The notes: a model not told the origin generated them from the sequence alone. Counted from the stretch's first letter, positions 32,881 through 42,988 are shown. The stretch: 64,000 nucleotides of DNA from CAYPEL01 sp036479985 (GCA_965224815.1 CBDDAF010000003.1:2604001-2668000); one strand, 5' to 3'. Numbers and translations: made by a program.

Positions 32881-35800
32881 TTATTTACGTTCCAGTCCGG
32901 TCCATGACATGCGACCTGATGGTTTTTCGCCTGTTGGTTTAATGGCTGTAGCAGATGCAGGGTTATTATCAAACCGGTAGTTCGGAAGTATGGTTACATC
33001 TGAGGGGATGTCTCCTGATTTAATGCCACCGATAACAGTGCCAGCTACAGTGTCATGGATATCAACCACACCATCGCCATTGATGTCCACCGTTGGGAAT
33101 GCAGGTTCACCACCATTCAGTTGATCGACTACCATCAGCCAGCCTGAGCCACCATAACCACATGTACTGGTGGGCGGTAACATAGTGTTGAAGAACACAA
33201 CATCGCCAAGGGCCAGGGCGTCTACAGTGACACGTTCTGTGGAATCAAGATCGATATACCAGCCGTATTCAGTTGAGCTGCTGATGGGCGTGGAATAATT
33301 AACCGGATCGTCACTGAGTGTTCTATACACCGCTGTCGTCATTGTCTGAGGTTGAAGAACACTGCGGTCTGAGACAGCGTTGCCAGAATCCCAGATGCCA
33401 TAGAAGGTCTGTTGATCCGAAGTGCCGTTATCGGTCGTCGCAATGTATTGGCCTGTTCCAAAGTAAACCATCAGGTTTGGTGCTGTTGCATTTTCCCGTT
33501 TGATAGGATGACGAGCGACAGTCGGTTTTGAGGTAATGGGTTGAGGATTAATACATCCTGCGTCAGCACATGCGCGGAATAACGGGGTTGCACCGTATGA
33601 CCTAGACCAGGATGACTCTGTGCCAGTGACATCAAAGGCCCACATATTGCCGTGTAAATCACCTGCATAGATGCGGTCAATGTTGCCGTCACCGTTGAAG
33701 TCAACAATTTCAGGAGTCGAAAGACCATTTAAGTTAGTAGGCGTTCCCACCCCGGTAGATAGAATTTTCGGACTACTTCCATCCAGGTAAACTATAAACA
33801 GTTTGGCAGAACCATCGCCCTGGTTGTTATAGCCATTGCCTAGAATGGCTGCCCATTTGCCATTGTTCATTCTGCCGATCTGAATTTTACTGAAACTGTG
33901 GCCCAAATCAGCAAAAGCACTATCACTGGAAGAATATTCCCATTTAATGGCATTCTGTGGATTGCTTGCCAGACTAGCAGGGTCGGTAACATCCAGAGCA
34001 AAAATGCCCTTGCCGCCACCGCGTAAACCACCCACCAGGTATGTCTTCCAGGAACCACCAACAAAAACATCTGCTGCAGTGGCAGTGAGATCAACATAGT
34101 AGTTATGTGTATAGACTGGATCAGTCAGTGTGTGCAGCCCCTCTCCTGAATCATTTGAGTAAAGCATGCTCGGTATGTAGGCAAAAATTTCCTGGCCATC
34201 GTTATCGGCATCAAACGCATGTAGCATGCCGTCATTTGCGCCAACATAGACAATTCCGCGTCTATTCTTTTTACTGGCTGCAAATGTAGAGTAGAGATTG
34301 ACGCCTTCTATATCATCCGGGTAACGTGTTACCGGAGCACCTACAAAAGTGGGAGATGAGTGGACGATATCACCCAGCAGGGAATTCCTGTTACGCATAG
34401 ACTGAGAGTTAAATGTATTACTGCCATCAGCAAAGCTGCACGATTGTGGTCCTGAGTAAGTGCTCTCACAGCCCTGATGGCCCCGAATATATTCCAGCCG
34501 GGCTTTAGCTTGTGCATCATTGACGCCACTGCCTGCTCGAAAGTCATTTTTCTGTGCGTTAGTCAGGTTGCTCCAGGTGAAATCAACGCCGTTTGTTCCA
34601 TTGTGAGTAACAATCTTTCGCGATGTATAGTTACGTTCATCCAGGCCCTTGTTGTCCGTGGTGAAAGCGCTGCCAGTCGTGGCTGACCATTCCTTGGTGA
34701 GTCCCGTAATACTTCCGGTAGTATCCAATGCCAGAGATATCGCATTGAGTTCACCTGTCCAGTCTGCTGCATCAAATGATGACTGGAAAACCAGGCTTCC
34801 TGATCTCAGAGTTGTAGTATTGAATGATACAGGGGCGGCGGACTCGGTTTTTGATTGTATATCATCAATCGCCGCAAGCATTGCTGCTGCAATTCCTTGC
34901 GGGGTAGTAGCATTTAGCATTTCGCCACGTCCATTTATAGCAGCATGATAAAGATCATCAATCTGTTTGGGATCGCGAGCCGAGTTAACATCAGGCCATA
35001 CAGGTGGTGAAGCATGAGCATCTGCTGTTGTATTATGAGTGACGTTATAAATAGTGCCCGTTGCATTTAGTCCAATGGTGTAAGTATTCATATGCAGGTT
35101 TTTATTGCAATCAAGTAGCGGGCTGGGTGTTGATCCACTGCAGGCATTCGGAATCTTTACATCCTGATTGGGTATGTCTGGCCGAAGATTTAGATTGAAA
35201 TAATGCATTGCAATATCACCCATGGTATTACTGTAGGTATCTGCGTAGGGAGCTCCTTTGCTACCATCCTTGTTATTAATGCCCAGGCCACCTATGCCGC
35301 CGAGAGATGAAAATCCATCCGTGAAAAATACAGTAAAACATTTCTGGCAACGATCAGTTATTGGCGCATTATTATCAGTACGCATATATTGCAGCCCAGC
35401 ATGATTTAGTGCTTGTCGGTTTGGGGTGCCACCGCTCGCATCAATATTGTAGATGGAAGCATAAAAGGCATTACGCTGGGTGTCTAAATCGAGCATGTTG
35501 ACATTGACACGTTGATTGATGGTGAACATGCCTGCGCGAATGCCACTGATGTTTTCGAATGCATAACCGACACCACCACGCATTGCGGATTTTCTTTTAC
35601 GATAATAGGTGAACCAGTTCGAAAAGTTTTGCATTTCAGTCGCGGCTGGAACTATTGTATATTTTTTCAGACAAGCGCCATCTGGGCCCAGTGCATCGAC
35701 ATCACTGCTGGCGAATGCGCCTGGATTATCACGGAAGGTTATAAAATCAGCTGGGTCAGGTGTATTACTGCAGTCTTTGGTTGTAACTGAATTATTAAGG

Positions 35801-36573
35801 GAGTACACACCTGTTTTAGTGTTCAAATAGTACGTAGGTGCGTAATAACGAATGCCTACGTATGTCGAGCCAGAGACAGGTTTATCTGAAGTTGCGGTTA
35901 ACCATGCACCACTACTGTTGTAGTGTGTCCCTTTAGTAATAATCATACCGTTATTCATATGAAAAGTATGATCAGATGCAGTAGAAAGAATATCTGTAGT
36001 CAGGTTGAATGTAGTCGTACCGTGCACCGGGTCGGAAGGGGCGGCGGTAGCTGTAATGTCTGAAAACGTTGTGCTTCCATAACTCACCCAGGGTTCATAC
36101 GTAACACTGGGATCATAATATGCTTTGTTATAGTCAGGGCTGCGCGTAAAGGCGTATTGGGGTAGCGGAGGGATTGCATAATGGTTATGGTTAGGGTTAG
36201 GGTTATTGCCACTGTATCGACGCTGACCAGTGCCCACGCCTTGTCCATTTGGAAATAAATAGACATATTTTCCGTTTTCCTTGAAATTGATGATGCCGGG
36301 TGAATCGACACCGACAAAACTCTTGCCTGAATTACTCCACCATAGCGCACCATCGTTGGTTGGCAACAAGACCTCAAAGTCCATGCTGCCAGAATCGTCG
36401 ATGGCAAGCATAAGATTATGTTTAACCGCTTGTTGCACAAACAGCGGAGATTTTGCAAGACTTCCTGGCAGTGAGGTTGTATGTCCGAGGCCAGATCCAC
36501 TTGACAGCAGAATGCCTGCGACAGTTGTCCAAAGTGGTTTTAGATTAAATGCCATTTTTTCGTTTTTCATCAT
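32881..36573 (-). CDS. pilY1: Type IV pilus tip adhesin PilY1
   Basis: A 1230-residue secreted protein. An N-terminal signal peptide is followed by a von Willebrand A-like region with MIDAS motif AIDDSGSM (DxSxS); the C-terminal half is a beta-propeller of the PilC/PilY1 type with calcium loops DFNGDGNIDR and DINGDGVVDIHD. PilY1 sits at the pilus tip, primes assembly with minor pilins and signals surface contact. The ATG at 36573 follows GAGG and removes a non-secretory N-terminal extension. It sits between pilX and pilE. Confidence 0.93.
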   Translation of the reverse strand: MMKNEKMAFNLKPLWTTVAGILLSSGSGLGHTTSLPGSLAKSPLFVQQAVKHNLMLAIDDSGSMDFEVLLPTNDGALWWSNSGKSFVGVDSPGIINFKENGKYVYLFPNGQGVGTGQRRYSGNNPNPNHNHYAIPPLPQYAFTRSPDYNKAYYDPSVTYEPWVSYGSTTFSDITATAAPSDPVHGTTTFNLTTDILSTASDHTFHMNNGMIITKGTHYNSSGAWLTATSDKPVSGSTYVGIRYYAPTYYLNTKTGVYSLNNSVTTKDCSNTPDPADFITFRDNPGAFASSDVDALGPDGACLKKYTIVPAATEMQNFSNWFTYYRKRKSAMRGGVGYAFENISGIRAGMFTINQRVNVNMLDLDTQRNAFYASIYNIDASGGTPNRQALNHAGLQYMRTDNNAPITDRCQKCFTVFFTDGFSSLGGIGGLGINNKDGSKGAPYADTYSNTMGDIAMHYFNLNLRPDIPNQDVKIPNACSGSTPSPLLDCNKNLHMNTYTIGLNATGTIYNVTHNTTADAHASPPVWPDVNSARDPKQIDDLYHAAINGRGEMLNATTPQGIAAAMLAAIDDIQSKTESAAPVSFNTTTLRSGSLVFQSSFDAADWTGELNAISLALDTTGSITGLTKEWSATTGSAFTTDNKGLDERNYTSRKIVTHNGTNGVDFTWSNLTNAQKNDFRAGSGVNDAQAKARLEYIRGHQGCESTYSGPQSCSFADGSNTFNSQSMRNRNSLLGDIVHSSPTFVGAPVTRYPDDIEGVNLYSTFAASKKNRRGIVYVGANDGMLHAFDADNDGQEIFAYIPSMLYSNDSGEGLHTLTDPVYTHNYYVDLTATAADVFVGGSWKTYLVGGLRGGGKGIFALDVTDPASLASNPQNAIKWEYSSSDSAFADLGHSFSKIQIGRMNNGKWAAILGNGYNNQGDGSAKLFIVYLDGSSPKILSTGVGTPTNLNGLSTPEIVDFNGDGNIDRIYAGDLHGNMWAFDVTGTESSWSRSYGATPLFRACADAGCINPQPITSKPTVARHPIKRENATAPNLMVYFGTGQYIATTDNGTSDQQTFYGIWDSGNAVSDRSVLQPQTMTTAVYRTLSDDPVNYSTPISSSTEYGWYIDLDSTERVTVDALALGDVVFFNTMLPPTSTCGYGGSGWLMVVDQLNGGEPAFPTVDINGDGVVDIHDTVAGTVIGGIKSGDIPSDVTILPNYRFDNNPASATAIKPTGEKPSGRMSWTGLERK

Positions 36574-36644
36574 GTTAGCCTCGGTAGTGCTATGCAATTT
36601 ATATAACAATTACTCAATAATTATTTCTAATCGTGCAAGTCAGG

Positions 36645-37220
36645 TTAGTTCAATGTTCTTTTAAATGTGCTTTGGGCCAGGTAGATGGTGGTGTCATCTG
36701 CACCCCAGCCGATAGTGGAAATACGGAAAGCATATTGCCTTATATCCGATTGTGTAGCGTTGAGTGGAAGCGGGCCAGCTCTGCCCATGTATTCAATAAT
36801 GTATTTAGGTTGTTTTGTGCCAATATTGGTTAGCGAGGTCGATATAGGCTGCCCATTGCCAATGGTTTCCCATTCAATTGGGTTGTACACATCAAAGCTT
36901 ACAGCTGTGGTAGCAGTTGCAGGTGATGGGCGGCGTAACGCGAACAGTTCGGGTGTCGAGCCATCAAAAGTTGTTTCCAGCGTAGCGGCTATCATGATAT
37001 TTGCAGGGTTATTTAACCAGGCTTCTGCGTCTCGTAACGCTGCACTTGCAGCTTGAAAGGCGATTTGCCGTTGCTTATGGTTGTTAGCCATTTTTTCTTC
37101 CAATGTGGTCGTGCCCATAGCAGTAATGCCGATCATAGTTGTCACCAACAACATTAACAGGCTAATGATAAGTACGGCGCCTTTTTGTTGATCTGGCGAG
37201 GTTGGCAAGATTATCTTCAT
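36645..37220 (-). CDS. pilX: Type IV pilus minor component PilX
   Basis: A 191-residue PilX: leader ending DQQKG, then AVLIISLLMLLVTTMIGITA, which lacks the +5 glutamate like other PilX/GspK proteins that cap pseudopili. The body begins EEKMANNHKQRQIAFQAASAALRDAE, the PilX signature. It comes after pilW and before pilY1. Confidence 0.92.
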   Translation of the reverse strand: MKIILPTSPDQQKGAVLIISLLMLLVTTMIGITAMGTTTLEEKMANNHKQRQIAFQAASAALRDAEAWLNNPANIMIAATLETTFDGSTPELFALRRPSPATATTAVSFDVYNPIEWETIGNGQPISTSLTNIGTKQPKYIIEYMGRAGPLPLNATQSDIRQYAFRISTIGWGADDTTIYLAQSTFKRTLN

Positions 37221-37272
37221 GTGTCGAATCCAGTGTCTTGTAATAATAATTTGGTTATAAAAATATTCTGGT

Positions 37273-38292
37273 TTATCGGTTTCTCAGATCGATGGTGTGC
37301 GTAATGGTCTTGGTAATAAGACTACCGTTGTTCATTCTGTCAACAGAATCCATGTTGAGTGTTACTTGTATGTTAGATACGTTGTTCAAGCCTGCTGCAG
37401 TTAATGCAGCACTACTTGCAGTGACAAATCGTTCAACGCCAGGCGTACCATCTGAATCCAGTCCATATACAATCTGCATATCTTGAACACCATCCACGAG
37501 GATTGAACCATCCTGGCAGAGCGCAGTATTGGTGCCTAATGTACCAGCACACAAAGCATAAGTAGTGGTGGCTACTTTTATTGCAGTTGCAACTGAGCTC
37601 ACTTTTGTACCATATAAATGTTGCAAATCATTTTTGGAGTTATCTGCATAAGCAGCAAGATTTTTCAAGCCTTCATTCGCATGTCCGGCTGGTGGTGACA
37701 GACCAGGGTCATGCCTAAGGATTCCACCGCTAGTCGCAGGATTATTAGTAACCATGAATATTGATGTTGACCAACAATCAGATACCGCTAAAGTATCCCA
37801 CTGTTCAAGCGTATTGTAATTGGGTGCTGTAGCATCAACTGATAACGGGCCTGTCTCTATTAACATTTTTGTAGCTAGTGGAACATTCGAGCCTGTAAAA
37901 GCACGGCGAATGCTGATGCTGTCACTTCCATTCAACCCGGTTCCATCAAATCCGGTGATCGGATTTGCAAAATCGTACGCGATTGTAGTTGCTGTTGCGC
38001 TGGAACTATCCAGTGCATTGGTAAGAAGCAGGTTGTTACCCAGATCAACGCCACTTGAGTCATCACAACCCATATAACCTGCCGTGCTTAGGTCTTCACC
38101 CAAGCGGCCCATTGCAAATCGAATATTTTCCTGCATGCGGGCAATACCTTCATTGGTTCTGTAGCTCTGCTTGGAACCTAAAAATACTTGTATCACTCCA
38201 CCCATTAATACCAGGCTGATTATCATGGCTATCATTATTTCAACGAGTGAAAAGCCTGAAGTATTTCTAATGGTTGAATTATATTTGCGCAT
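37273..38292 (-). CDS. pilW: Type IV pilus minor pilin PilW
   Basis: A 339-residue prepilin with SGFSLVEIMIAMIISLVLMGG and the PilW N-terminal block GIARMQENIRFAMGRLGEDLSTAGYMGC. Its soluble part is larger than in most PilW, with Cys pairs (DDSS, ALCQDG). It lies between pilV and pilX. Confidence 0.92.
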   Translation of the reverse strand: MRKYNSTIRNTSGFSLVEIMIAMIISLVLMGGVIQVFLGSKQSYRTNEGIARMQENIRFAMGRLGEDLSTAGYMGCDDSSGVDLGNNLLLTNALDSSSATATTIAYDFANPITGFDGTGLNGSDSISIRRAFTGSNVPLATKMLIETGPLSVDATAPNYNTLEQWDTLAVSDCWSTSIFMVTNNPATSGGILRHDPGLSPPAGHANEGLKNLAAYADNSKNDLQHLYGTKVSSVATAIKVATTTYALCAGTLGTNTALCQDGSILVDGVQDMQIVYGLDSDGTPGVERFVTASSAALTAAGLNNVSNIQVTLNMDSVDRMNNGSLITKTITHTIDLRNR

Positions 38293-38315
38293 ATTATTCT
38301 CTTGGAAGACCAGGG

Positions 38316-38843
38316 TTATGGGATCAGGTCAATCGAATGACACATCAAATCAGCCGGATTAGCCGGATTGCAGCCAACACCAGTCACGCCGGTTCGTGCG
38401 TCATCCCACATAACAGTTACAGTAAAAATAGTGCCAGCACCAGCACCTGTGACTGTCGCTGTGCCTGCTGGTAATTGTGAGCCCAATTCGGTATACCATT
38501 GGGCGACATCCAGATCTCTGATCGCGCTTGGAGAACAGGTTGCAGCGGTGCAATTAGGTGCTGTAGTAATACTGGTGCGTGTTATTGCGTTATAGCCGTT
38601 GGCGGCAACACCCGCTGCATTGGAACGAATTCGGTCTGCAAAATCATTTGCAAGAATTGTTGCTACTGTTCTGTAATAAGAGTTTTGGTTGTTTCTGAGC
38701 GCGTTCATTTGCAAACTGGCGAGTCCAAGCAAACCGATAGATAAAACCAGTACGGCAATAAGTACTTCGATCAGAGTGAAGCCGCTATCATTATTTAATC
38801 TTTGATGACGGACTTTCATACGGGTATTTCTGAGTGAGATCAT
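38316..38843 (-). CDS. pilV: Type IV pilus minor pilin PilV
   Basis: A 175-residue prepilin with mature GFTLIEVLIAVLVLSIGLLGLASLQ and the PilV block NDFADRIRSNAAGVAANGYN. Contains two cysteine pairs near the C-terminus. The start overlaps the stop of the preceding FimT gene (ATGA, 38840-38843), showing translational coupling. Confidence 0.92.
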   Translation of the reverse strand: MISLRNTRMKVRHQRLNNDSGFTLIEVLIAVLVLSIGLLGLASLQMNALRNNQNSYYRTVATILANDFADRIRSNAAGVAANGYNAITRTSITTAPNCTAATCSPSAIRDLDVAQWYTELGSQLPAGTATVTGAGAGTIFTVTVMWDDARTGVTGVGCNPANPADLMCHSIDLIP

Positions 38844-39325
38844 GAACAGCCACCATAATTCCGATTGAGGCTAATTTGTCCGGTTGCAAATATTGTTAGT
38901 CGGCGGCCAGTTTCACCAGTGCGGTTATCACAGATGTCAAAAGTGCCAGTAACACCCGCTGCGCCCTGAGGGTCATAGGAAAGTTGACTACCACCGGATG
39001 AAGTTAAGGTAACGCCAGTATTATTGAATCCATCATTGACACGGATTTCTTCACCCGGATCAAGATTGTTGTCACCATCTGTATCAACCCATATTTTCCA
39101 GCCTTGTGCCCAGCTGGCGTTACGTTTTATATTGACGGTTCTGCCTTGTTTGATCGCTTCGCTGCGGGCAAGACTGAGTGACGTGACCAATTCATTAGTC
39201 TTGGTGCTCAGGCGGTTGTCCTTAATAAGATTTGCGAAACTGGGTACGCCTGACGTGAGCAGTATGGCAGCTATAGCCAAGGTCACCATCAATTCGACTA
39301 ATGTAAATCCGTGATATTTCATCAT
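38840..39325 (-). CDS. fimT: GspH/FimT-type minor pilin
   Basis: A 161-residue prepilin: MMKYHG then FTLVELMVTLAIAAILLTSGVPSFANLIKDNRLSTKTNELVTSLSLARSEA, the GspH/FimT domain. It is the first gene of the fimT-pilV-pilW-pilX-pilY1-pilE operon. Minor pilins of this type form the pilus-initiation complex with PilY1. Confidence 0.92.
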   Translation of the reverse strand: MMKYHGFTLVELMVTLAIAAILLTSGVPSFANLIKDNRLSTKTNELVTSLSLARSEAIKQGRTVNIKRNASWAQGWKIWVDTDGDNNLDPGEEIRVNDGFNNTGVTLTSSGGSQLSYDPQGAAGVTGTFDICDNRTGETGRRLTIFATGQISLNRNYGGCS

Positions 39326-39550
39326 GGCTGTAGTATTGCTCCGGCATATTCAATCTGTAAATTCAATTCCGACGGGCGCATGAATTTTTGCGACAAGTGG
39401 TAATTCCCTGTCTTTTCAACAAATGTAATGCTTCCGTGCAGGCATGTTAGGGGATATATAGGCAGAAACTTTATAATTAGATAGGCAGAGTTGAACGTAG
39501 GTCGGATTACAGTCGACGAACGGTCACTAACGGCAGATGAAAGGTATACT

Positions 39551-39686
39551 TTAGGGGAACTCTATTTGAACTACGTACGTCTTGTCATTACGTACTGTAG
39601 GAGCGGCTTTAGCCGCGATTGGCGTTGCATTCATCGCGGCTAAAGCCGCTCCTACATGGTCTTGCGAACTAATTAGAGCTGCTTAG
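39551..39686. repeat. Composite REP element between the two pilin operons
   Basis: A 136-bp copy with palindrome 39596-39655, left end TTAGGGGAACTC and right end AATTAGAGCTGCTTAG, and the spacer TTGTCATTACG. It separates the downstream end of the second pilin operon from the fimT start. The rest of 39326-39704 shows nothing else clear. Confidence 0.88.
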
Positions 39687-39704
39687 GTGTTTTGATGGTT
39701 ATTA

Positions 39705-40118
39705 TCAGTCGAAACGCGATATCCATTTCCCATTATCTATTCTGACATTTCTACCAGTAACAGATTGTAATATCAGGCTATGTTTTCCAGATGGAATACC
39801 CCAGTTAATGTCTACCTGGTTCTGATGTCCGGTGATTGATAACGGACTGTTTTTCCAGGTTCGATTATAGATTGTTAAAGCAGAATTCACATTATCCTGC
39901 CCAACAGTTTGTACTGGCTGAGGCAGCGAAGCTAACAGGCGTTGCTGATTTAGTTTTTCGAATCCTAGCTGAACTGCCTGGGTCCTTTGCGTACTCTCGA
40001 TATGGTTGCGCCAGATATTGAGTTGCAAGCGTGCAATTGCCAGAAAACCAAAGCTGATGACTAATACAGTTAATAGCCCTTCAATAAGTGTAAAACCATC
40101 TTGCCTGGGCTGTTTCAT
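39705..40118 (-). CDS. PilV-like minor pilin (second operon)
   Basis: A 137-residue prepilin with GFTLIEGLLTVLVISFGFLAIARLQ and a PilV-like body. The start at 40118 is an ATGA overlap with the upstream PilX-like gene; an ATG at 40133 is also possible. It has no cysteines in the soluble domain, unlike pilV at 38316. Confidence 0.82.
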   Translation of the reverse strand: MKQPRQDGFTLIEGLLTVLVISFGFLAIARLQLNIWRNHIESTQRTQAVQLGFEKLNQQRLLASLPQPVQTVGQDNVNSALTIYNRTWKNSPLSITGHQNQVDINWGIPSGKHSLILQSVTGRNVRIDNGKWISRFD

Positions 40119-41206
40119 CAGAAATCCCGCCATGTTCCTAGTAGCCGGGGTATTTTGAGTATTGGAAATTTCAAGGCAACTTCAGGATGAGAAGCCTGGC
40201 TAATATGCGCTAATTTCAGGTGTTCAGAATAGACACCTAACGATCCGTTAATGGCCATCGTGCCATATATGTCACCCTGTAGCGGCTGATTGCTTGCTGT
40301 GCAGTCAGACTCATAAAAAACGATACCGTAAATGATAGTACCAGCAGTTATTGCAGGGCATCCTAGATTGGCTGGAAACACTAATACAATTGGTTGTTGC
40401 GCTGTACCTAATGATTGCGTCCAGTGGCCGTTCTGTAGATCTGACTTGTTGACCAACCAGTAATGACGTTGTTGAATATTTTGTTTCTGGCTTAATTCGG
40501 AAGCTACCAATTGTGTATACTCTGTACGGCTTACAGAAAACAGTAAATTCCATAAATTTCCAGCTTTAAATCTTTGGCTATTAAGTATGCCGTTATGTAA
40601 ATCAACATTTTTCAGGTTATGGCAGGGCTGTTTCATGGATGACCAAATAGCAGAACTTTGTTGAAGAGTGAGTGTTTTAGCAGGATATAAATCTGGGTGA
40701 CCTGACGTGTCCATAACACAGCCATTCAAAACAAGCGGTGGAGCCTGTTCTCCTTCTGGAGAGAGTATGCTGAGTGGACGAACTGTCTGCTTTATTTCTA
40801 GAGCGTATCGACTATTTATAGAGTTACTGGCTTTCGAGGTAATTTCGATGAATTCAGGTTGTTGCAACGATCTGGATAGTGTCAGTTGTAATTTTCGATG
40901 CTGTGTATCCAGCTTATTCAACCAGGCTGAAGGCATGGGTGGCTTATCAGTTTCTTGACTGCTGCCATTATTTATCCAGTTGATTTTATACAATTGGTTG
41001 CTCAGGTATTCAATGGCGTAATCAAGCCCTGCTTCAGCCAGCAAATAGTCTTTAACAGAATCCCGTACATTCCCATTGGCGCGACTGTTTAATAATTGTG
41101 CGTGAACAGTGGCGAGTACCATTGATGAAGTGGCCATCATCAGAGCCATGGCAGTCACCAGGGTCGCAGCTCCGCTCTGATTTTTAATTTCCCGAACTGC
41201 TTTCAC
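40118..41206 (-). CDS. PilX-like pilus assembly protein (second operon)
   Basis: A 362-residue protein with an N-terminal hydrophobic segment QSGAATLVTAMALMMATSSMVLATV, without +5 Glu, followed by an alpha-helical start (DSVKDYLLAEAGLDYAIEYLSN) as in PilX/GspK-type proteins. The C-terminal half (ALVLVFPANLGCPAITAGTIIYGIVFYESDC region) resembles a beta-rich adhesin-like or 'PilX-plus' domain. Its stop overlaps the next gene (ATGA), its start the preceding one (4 bp). Confidence 0.75.
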   Translation of the reverse strand: MKAVREIKNQSGAATLVTAMALMMATSSMVLATVHAQLLNSRANGNVRDSVKDYLLAEAGLDYAIEYLSNQLYKINWINNGSSQETDKPPMPSAWLNKLDTQHRKLQLTLSRSLQQPEFIEITSKASNSINSRYALEIKQTVRPLSILSPEGEQAPPLVLNGCVMDTSGHPDLYPAKTLTLQQSSAIWSSMKQPCHNLKNVDLHNGILNSQRFKAGNLWNLLFSVSRTEYTQLVASELSQKQNIQQRHYWLVNKSDLQNGHWTQSLGTAQQPIVLVFPANLGCPAITAGTIIYGIVFYESDCTASNQPLQGDIYGTMAINGSLGVYSEHLKLAHISQASHPEVALKFPILKIPRLLGTWRDF

Positions 41207-41928
41207 AATGAATCTCCAGCTAATACAAATCGGTCATTGCGAATTTCTATATGGCGCTTTAAATTAATCTTTATATCTTTTCTTCTAACGTTATGTGCAG
41301 TTAGAAAAATGTCGGCGGATCGTACATCTTGCCGGTCAATATTGTTATCGCAGGGCATGGTGCTTGTGGCAAGATTCAGACATATAGATTTCAGATTAAT
41401 GGAGAATTGTGTTACAGACATCGAGCTATCTGTTACTGCTTGCCAAAAACCCTGTTGGCAGTTGAAAGCATTACCGGCATAACGCATCTGAATAGCATTG
41501 TTTTTGAGTCGAAATCCAAACTGCTCGACATTATCTGCATCTGTCTGTGTTGCACAGCCTTTTGCTGGGCATTTACCGACGCCAACTTTGCCATCTTTGT
41601 CCAGGTCGTAGGAAAACAGGACGCATGATTCAGCCTGTTCACCTTTTTTTGCGCCAGTCTGCAATTGGTTGTGAAGGCTCTGAAAAGGATTATTTCTTAA
41701 TTGATCTTTGCCGGGAGTGATATGCCAGTATCCAGCACGCCGCACATCGGCACTGATTAAATCCATTATTCCCTGAGTCGTACTGTGTAGGTGTGCAGTT
41801 TCAAGCTGGCGCATAGTTTGTGTTGCCGTAGCCTGATATATCGTGATGACTGCTGATACTGCTATCAATCCAATCGTCCCGGCAATCATCAGTTCGACCA
41901 AGGTTACGCCGCGTTGAGTCTTCAGCAT
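41203..41928 (-). CDS. PilW-like minor pilin (second operon)
   Basis: A 241-residue prepilin with GVTLVELMIAGTIGLIAVSAVITIYQ and the PilW block TTQGIMDLISADVRRAGYWHITPG. Cysteines are spread through the soluble domain. It starts 7 bp inside the preceding FimT-like gene (overlap) and ends by a 4-bp overlap with the PilX-like gene. Confidence 0.85.
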   Translation of the reverse strand: MLKTQRGVTLVELMIAGTIGLIAVSAVITIYQATATQTMRQLETAHLHSTTQGIMDLISADVRRAGYWHITPGKDQLRNNPFQSLHNQLQTGAKKGEQAESCVLFSYDLDKDGKVGVGKCPAKGCATQTDADNVEQFGFRLKNNAIQMRYAGNAFNCQQGFWQAVTDSSMSVTQFSINLKSICLNLATSTMPCDNNIDRQDVRSADIFLTAHNVRRKDIKINLKRHIEIRNDRFVLAGDSL

Positions 41929-42401
41929 GAGGCATACCTCGCGTCGCTATTACTACATAAGCGCACACGCCCTAATGGACTGAGGATGACAGAGATGGCT
42001 TTATTTGATGCGGCTGATAAATTAAATCTTCCACCGTTGACGGTGCCACGCACGGGCGTAAACCGAATCATCCCATTGCCGGCAAAAGAGGGTTTTGCAA
42101 GAGAAATATTTGGGAAATCACTCGACCGAATTGTTTTTCCTGGAGGCGGCGTACCGTATGAATAGGACCACTGTTTACCAGATTGGTACTGAAGCCGTAT
42201 CTGCTGCGGTATATTTAGTAAAATGGCGATTCGGCGCGCTGCTCGTAAATCATCCGCAATGATTTCTGCGGCGACGCGGAGCCGGGCGTTTAAAATAAGA
42301 TCGTGATAAGCAGGTACCGCGAGACCGGCAAGAATGCCAAGCACTGCCAGTGTAATGAGTAACTCTAAGAGCGTAAATCCAGTCTGCCTTTGATCTTCCA
42401 T
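41922..42401 (-). CDS. GspH/FimT-like minor pilin (second operon, first gene)
   Basis: A 159-residue prepilin: MEDQRQTG, then FTLLELLITLAVLGILAGLAVPAYHDLILNARLRVAAEIIADDLRAARRIA, a clear GspH/FimT domain. I use the ATG at 42401; a longer reading from 42458 would start in a non-pilin sequence. With the following PilW-, PilX- and PilV-like genes it forms a second, smaller minor-pilin set that lacks PilY1. Confidence 0.85.
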   Translation of the reverse strand: MEDQRQTGFTLLELLITLAVLGILAGLAVPAYHDLILNARLRVAAEIIADDLRAARRIAILLNIPQQIRLQYQSGKQWSYSYGTPPPGKTIRSSDFPNISLAKPSFAGNGMIRFTPVRGTVNGGRFNLSAASNKAISVILSPLGRVRLCSNSDARYASC

Positions 42402-42580
42402 GATCGGGCTCCAGAAAATTGTGTTCCTTATTGAACGGGAGTATAGCCTGTTTTGCAATGATCAAGGGATGATATTTTTGTAGGCACCGGTATACTTATG
42501 TTGTCAGCCATGGAGTAGGGGACAATTTGCGTGTCATCTCTATTTGTGGCGTTTAACAATTTGTCACAATGGAGAGTGAT

Positions 42581-42988
42581 ATGGACAGGAAAAATGCTGC
42601 ATACGGATTTTCATTAACTGAATTACTGATTGTAATAGCAATCGTTGCAATACTTGCCAGCATTACTTTGCCGTCATACAGCAGCTATGTCTATAAAACC
42701 CGGCGGGCAGATGCCGTTGCCAGCTTGTTGCAATTGCAATTGGCCCAGGAGCAATGGCGTGCAACCTATGGTGTCTATAGTATGGGTCTGCAGGCGTTAG
42801 GCTGGCAAAATCAGTCAGCTGACAATTTCTATAAGCTGGCTTTTGAGACGGCACAACCAGGTGCCTGGTTAGCGACCGCAAAACCGGTTGGCGTGCAGGC
42901 TGGTGATAGTTGCGGTTTATATGCCATTGATCATCAAGGCCCGGTATTTGGTGGTCGGTTTGCTAGCCACACTTGCTGGAATCGATAG
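42581..42988 (+). CDS. PilE-like prepilin, divergent from the second operon
   Basis: A 135-residue prepilin: leader MDRKNAAYG, mature FSLTELLIVIAIVAILASITLPSY with Glu5, then KTRRADAVASLLQLQLAQEQWRATYGVYS, a PilE-like helix. One Cys pair near the C-terminus (DSCGLYAID and HTCWN). The ATG at 42581 follows GGAGAG. It is monocistronic or followed by thiO 32 bp later. Confidence 0.85.
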   Translation: MDRKNAAYGFSLTELLIVIAIVAILASITLPSYSSYVYKTRRADAVASLLQLQLAQEQWRATYGVYSMGLQALGWQNQSADNFYKLAFETAQPGAWLATAKPVGVQAGDSCGLYAIDHQGPVFGGRFASHTCWNR

